Part shown: piece by piece, positions 21,001-22,919 of the stretch
Numbering within the stretch: the first letter of the stretch is position 1
Layout of the letters: each line of letters starts with the position of its first letter
The notes under the pieces: generated by a model
What the model saw: only the letters and a program-made list of their open reading frames with translations
What the model was told of the DNA's origin: nothing
Database searches by the model: none
NCBI GenBank assembly: GCA_001662425.1
Contig: BDDC01001613.1
Location: forward strand, 1 to 22,919
Source of the DNA: Chlamydomonas sphaeroides
Taxonomy: Eukaryota > Chlorophyta > Chlorophyceae > Chlamydomonadales > Chlamydomonadaceae
DNA length: 22,919 bases
Direction of reading: 5' to 3'
Translations under genes and position numbers: made by a program

Positions 21001-22919
21001 CGGGTGGCGAGCGACGTTGGCGGCGAGGCCAAGCGCACCGCGAACCCCCAGCGACGAATGCCACCTCCTCCTGCGCTTCAAATCCACGACACCTCGCCGC
21101 CCCCAAGCAGCCACCTGGCCACAGCCATAACCTCGCTGCCGAGGCCCCCCTGACCCGCTCCCTGGCAACACCGGAACGCTGCCAGCAGCCCGGCCCACCT
21201 CGGTGTCATCCATGATGTCGGCCGTTGCCGCGGGTCCGCAGAACCGCAGGCCGCCGCCGCCCAGGCCTGCCGCCGCAGCGGCCTCGGCCTGCGCCGCCCA
21301 CACCGCCAGCGCCTCCGTCAGTCGGGCCTTGTAGTCCGACACCAGCGCCTCGTCGCCGACCGGCAGCCGCAGCAGCACCACCAGCCGCAGCGCGCCGCTG
21401 CCGTCGGCTACCGAGCAGCCCCCAGCGACGGTGGCGGCTGCGTCCGCAGCGGCCAGCGCGCGGCGGTGGGACGACGTGGCGGCGGAGCCGTCTGCGGCGA
21501 GGGTTGCTGCGCTGCTGGGAAGCGCAGCGGCAGGAGCCAGCGAGGGCGGCGGCGGCGGCGGCCTGGCGCGGGCGCGGTCGAGGCAGGTAACGTTGCTGAC
21601 GACGTCTGCGGGATGGGTTCAGGCGGGAAGTGGTGGATGGGTATGGGTCAGGAACGACGCGGTGGACGGAGGGGAAGGCAGGCGCGACGACGTGCCTGCG
21701 CTGATGTTGGCGCGGGCGACCAGCTCGGACCGGAAGGCGGCCAGGAAGGAGCTCGAGCAGCCCACCTGCAGCAGTGGAGAGCAGGGGCGGCGTGGGCTGC
21801 TGAGAGTGGCCGTGACCGTGCGCCCCGGCTGCTGAGGGGCTGCCACAACAAGTGTGCGTGGGCCTCGCTCCACCGGCCGCACCTGCACCTCCACCGCCTC
21901 GCCGCTGCTGGCCACGAACACCGCCGTTGCGTCCACCGCCGTCGTCACCTCCACCGGCACGCCCAGCACGCGCGCCGTGGCATTGACGGCCGAGCCCGGC
22001 GGCAGCTGCGCCGCGAGCAGCTCAGCGTCGGCACCGGCAGTCGGCGACGGCAGCAGCAGCGCCTGTGTCACGGTGAGCAGACCCGTGGCGTTGGCCGGCG
22101 ACGGCGCCACGTACGCGCCCGGGAGCTGCAGGTCCAGCAGACGGATGGCTTGCCGCGGCGGAGGCGGAGCCGGAGGCCGCCGCGCGGGGCCTGGCGAAGC
22201 AGGGCTGCACGCGGGGCGGGGCGGCACGTGGGTTCAGAGCTCGGGATGAGAGGGGCGGCGTTGCACGTCGTTTGGGGCTGGGAGGGCGGGGGGCGGGCGG
22301 CGGGCTCCGGCGTGATGGTGCCGCGTGGGCGGGACGGGAGTGGGCACTGGCGCAGCGCCCCACCTCAGCGACGATGTTGGTGAAGGCTGCGGGGGCGCCG
22401 GGCTGAGTGGCGAGCCGGCGGGTGTGGGGCCGGCGGCTCGCGGCAGCGCTGCGGAGGCGGGGCCGGGCGGCGAAGGGCCTGGCGGCCGCGGCGCCGGGCC
22501 GAGGGGTGGAGCTGGCCCCGGGGGTGAGGGCGTCATGGTGCGTGGCATCCGTGGCGGGGCCTGGGACCCTGGAGGCAGCGGAGGCGGGGCCTGGGCCCCT
22601 GGAGGCAGCGCAGGCGGCGCTGCAGGTGGTAGTGGCAGCGGCGGCGTCGCTCCTCCTACAGGCAAGGGAGGCGCCGCGGCCCCCGACGGCAGAGGTGCGG
22701 CGACCACCTCCGGCACCAGAGGGGGCTTTAAGGCCGCAGGCGCCAGCGGAGGCGTCGCTGCTTTGGGGACCGGCGGAGGCACTGCCTGTCCAGGTGCCGG
22801 TGGAGGTGTCCTTTTCCCCGATGGCATCGGAGGTGTGGCTGCCCCAGGCGTCAGCGGAGGCGTTGCTGCCCCAGGCGCCGGCGGTGGCGTCCCTGTCCCC
22901 GGCGTGGCTGTTCCAGGCG
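18057..22919 (-). CDS. Gene C: Pro-rich single-pass membrane protein, paralogue of gene A, 5' partial
   Basis: Proposed exons, 5' to 3': >22919-22364, 22204-21883, 21765-21696, 21605-21199, 20989-20603 and 20468-18057 (TAG). Phases are consistent throughout (2, 0, 1, 0, 0). The intron after exon 3 uses a GC-AG pair; the others are GT-AG. The visible protein is about 1,383 residues. The frame is open to the window end, so the start and signal peptide lie outside. Order: a Pro-rich stalk with irregular PGAATPPL-type units, an ectodomain with six cysteines (VGCSSSF, NVTCLD, GGCSVA, RFCGPA, PACGSE, AVCSVR) and several N-glycosylation sequons, a membrane helix (WVLIIATASVGGAALTAGCC and on) followed by seven Arg, then an 803-residue tail in one exon. 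The tail is rich in Ala, Gly, Ser, Pro and Arg with no recognised domain. Cysteine order and three intron positions match gene A. A surface receptor or wall-anchoring role is inferred. Confidence 0.86.
19070..19195 (-). repeat. Duplicated Trp motif in the gene C tail
   Basis: Within the low-complexity tail two similar segments occur about 30 residues apart: ASWPSWARVVDAATGG and SPRPSWPRLVEAGASG. The shared pattern is P-S-W-x-R-(V/L)-V-(D/E)-A. A further Pro-Arg-Phe-Val-Trp-Pro-Ser stretch follows (about 18900-18940). Such short conserved-looking aromatic motifs in disordered tails often bind partner proteins; this is inference. Confidence 0.6.
20639..20740 (-). other. Gene C membrane helix and Arg-rich stop-transfer segment
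   Basis: About 27 uncharged residues from WVLIIATASV through GCCLLLAAAA are followed by seven consecutive Arg. A Gly/Ser-rich linker with a Lys pair precedes the helix. The orientation of the basic cluster predicts a type I protein, with the cysteine-bearing part outside and the 800-residue tail inside. Two adjacent cysteines within the helix are unusual and absent from the gene A helix. Confidence 0.87.
20790..22190 (-). other. Gene C cysteine-bearing ectodomain
   Basis: Exons 2 to 5 (start) encode the membrane-distal to membrane-proximal domain. It begins near IRLLDLQLPGAY and ends near SVRVLSPLANTGGG. The six cysteines occur in the same order as in gene A. The best local matches are CSSSFLAAF with CESSFVGVL, RFCGPA with DVCTPA, and LPLTQLG..ACGSEAAAQA with VPLSDLG..SCAAASGSDS. 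Family not recognised. Confidence 0.7.
22364..22919 (-). other. Gene C Pro-rich stalk
   Basis: The first visible exon encodes 184 residues rich in Pro and Ala. Near the window edge there are units of about 8-9 residues (PGAATPPLT, PGAATPPMP, then degenerate forms such as PSGAAAPPLP and PPGAQAPPPLP). Nearer the ectodomain it becomes PGPAPPLGPAPRPPG-like sequence. Unlike gene A it is AxPP-rich rather than SPPP-rich, so its hydroxyproline glycosylation may differ. The exon ends in phase 2 at 22364. Confidence 0.85.

Overview
This is nuclear DNA from a eukaryote, very probably a volvocine green alga of the Chlamydomonas type. It is very GC-rich. It has Ser-Pro-rich cell-wall-type coding sequence and many short introns of about 80-350 bases with GTG/GTA donors and mostly CAG acceptors. 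TGTAA, the green-algal polyadenylation motif, stands downstream of gene A and gene C. No bacterial operon, tRNA, rRNA, CRISPR array or intact transposon was seen. The organism call is inference from style, not from a database match.

Once introns are removed, three large protein genes account for most of the window. Gene A (+, base 1 to 6140, 5' end outside the window) runs from a Ser-Pro repeat stalk through a cysteine-bearing ectodomain and one membrane helix to a cytoplasmic tail of about 1,000 residues. Gene B (-, 16068 to 7997, complete in the window, about 18 exons) runs from a signal peptide through an eight-repeat PQQ-type beta-propeller, a Pro-rich stalk, a second ectodomain and one membrane helix to a Gly/Ser/Ala-rich tail. 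Gene C (-, window end to 18057, 5' end outside the window) runs from a Pro-rich stalk through a cysteine-bearing ectodomain and one membrane helix with an Arg-rich stop-transfer segment to a tail of about 800 residues.

A and C look like paralogues. Their ectodomains carry six cysteines in the same order, and three intron positions fall at the same places in the same phase. B shares the overall plan (outer domain, Pro-rich stalk, single helix, long low-complexity tail) but has a propeller outside. The cluster therefore looks like a locus of wall-spanning, receptor-like type I membrane proteins. What they sense or bind cannot be read from the sequence, and no kinase, cyclase or other catalytic domain is recognisable in any tail.

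Layout: 1-6140 gene A; 6141 to about 7620 its probable 3' UTR; 7608-7996 the convergent A/B gap and probable B 3' UTR; 7997-16068 gene B; 16069-18056 the B upstream region plus the probable C 3' UTR, with a possible pherophorin-like remnant and small repeats; 18057-22919 gene C. Introns of B carry a perfect 10-base G-rich tandem repeat, a 25-base tandem repeat and a CGACC repeat. Splice sites were assigned by eye from GT/AG signals, reading-frame phase and protein sense. One junction (exon 9/10 of B) could not be fully resolved.
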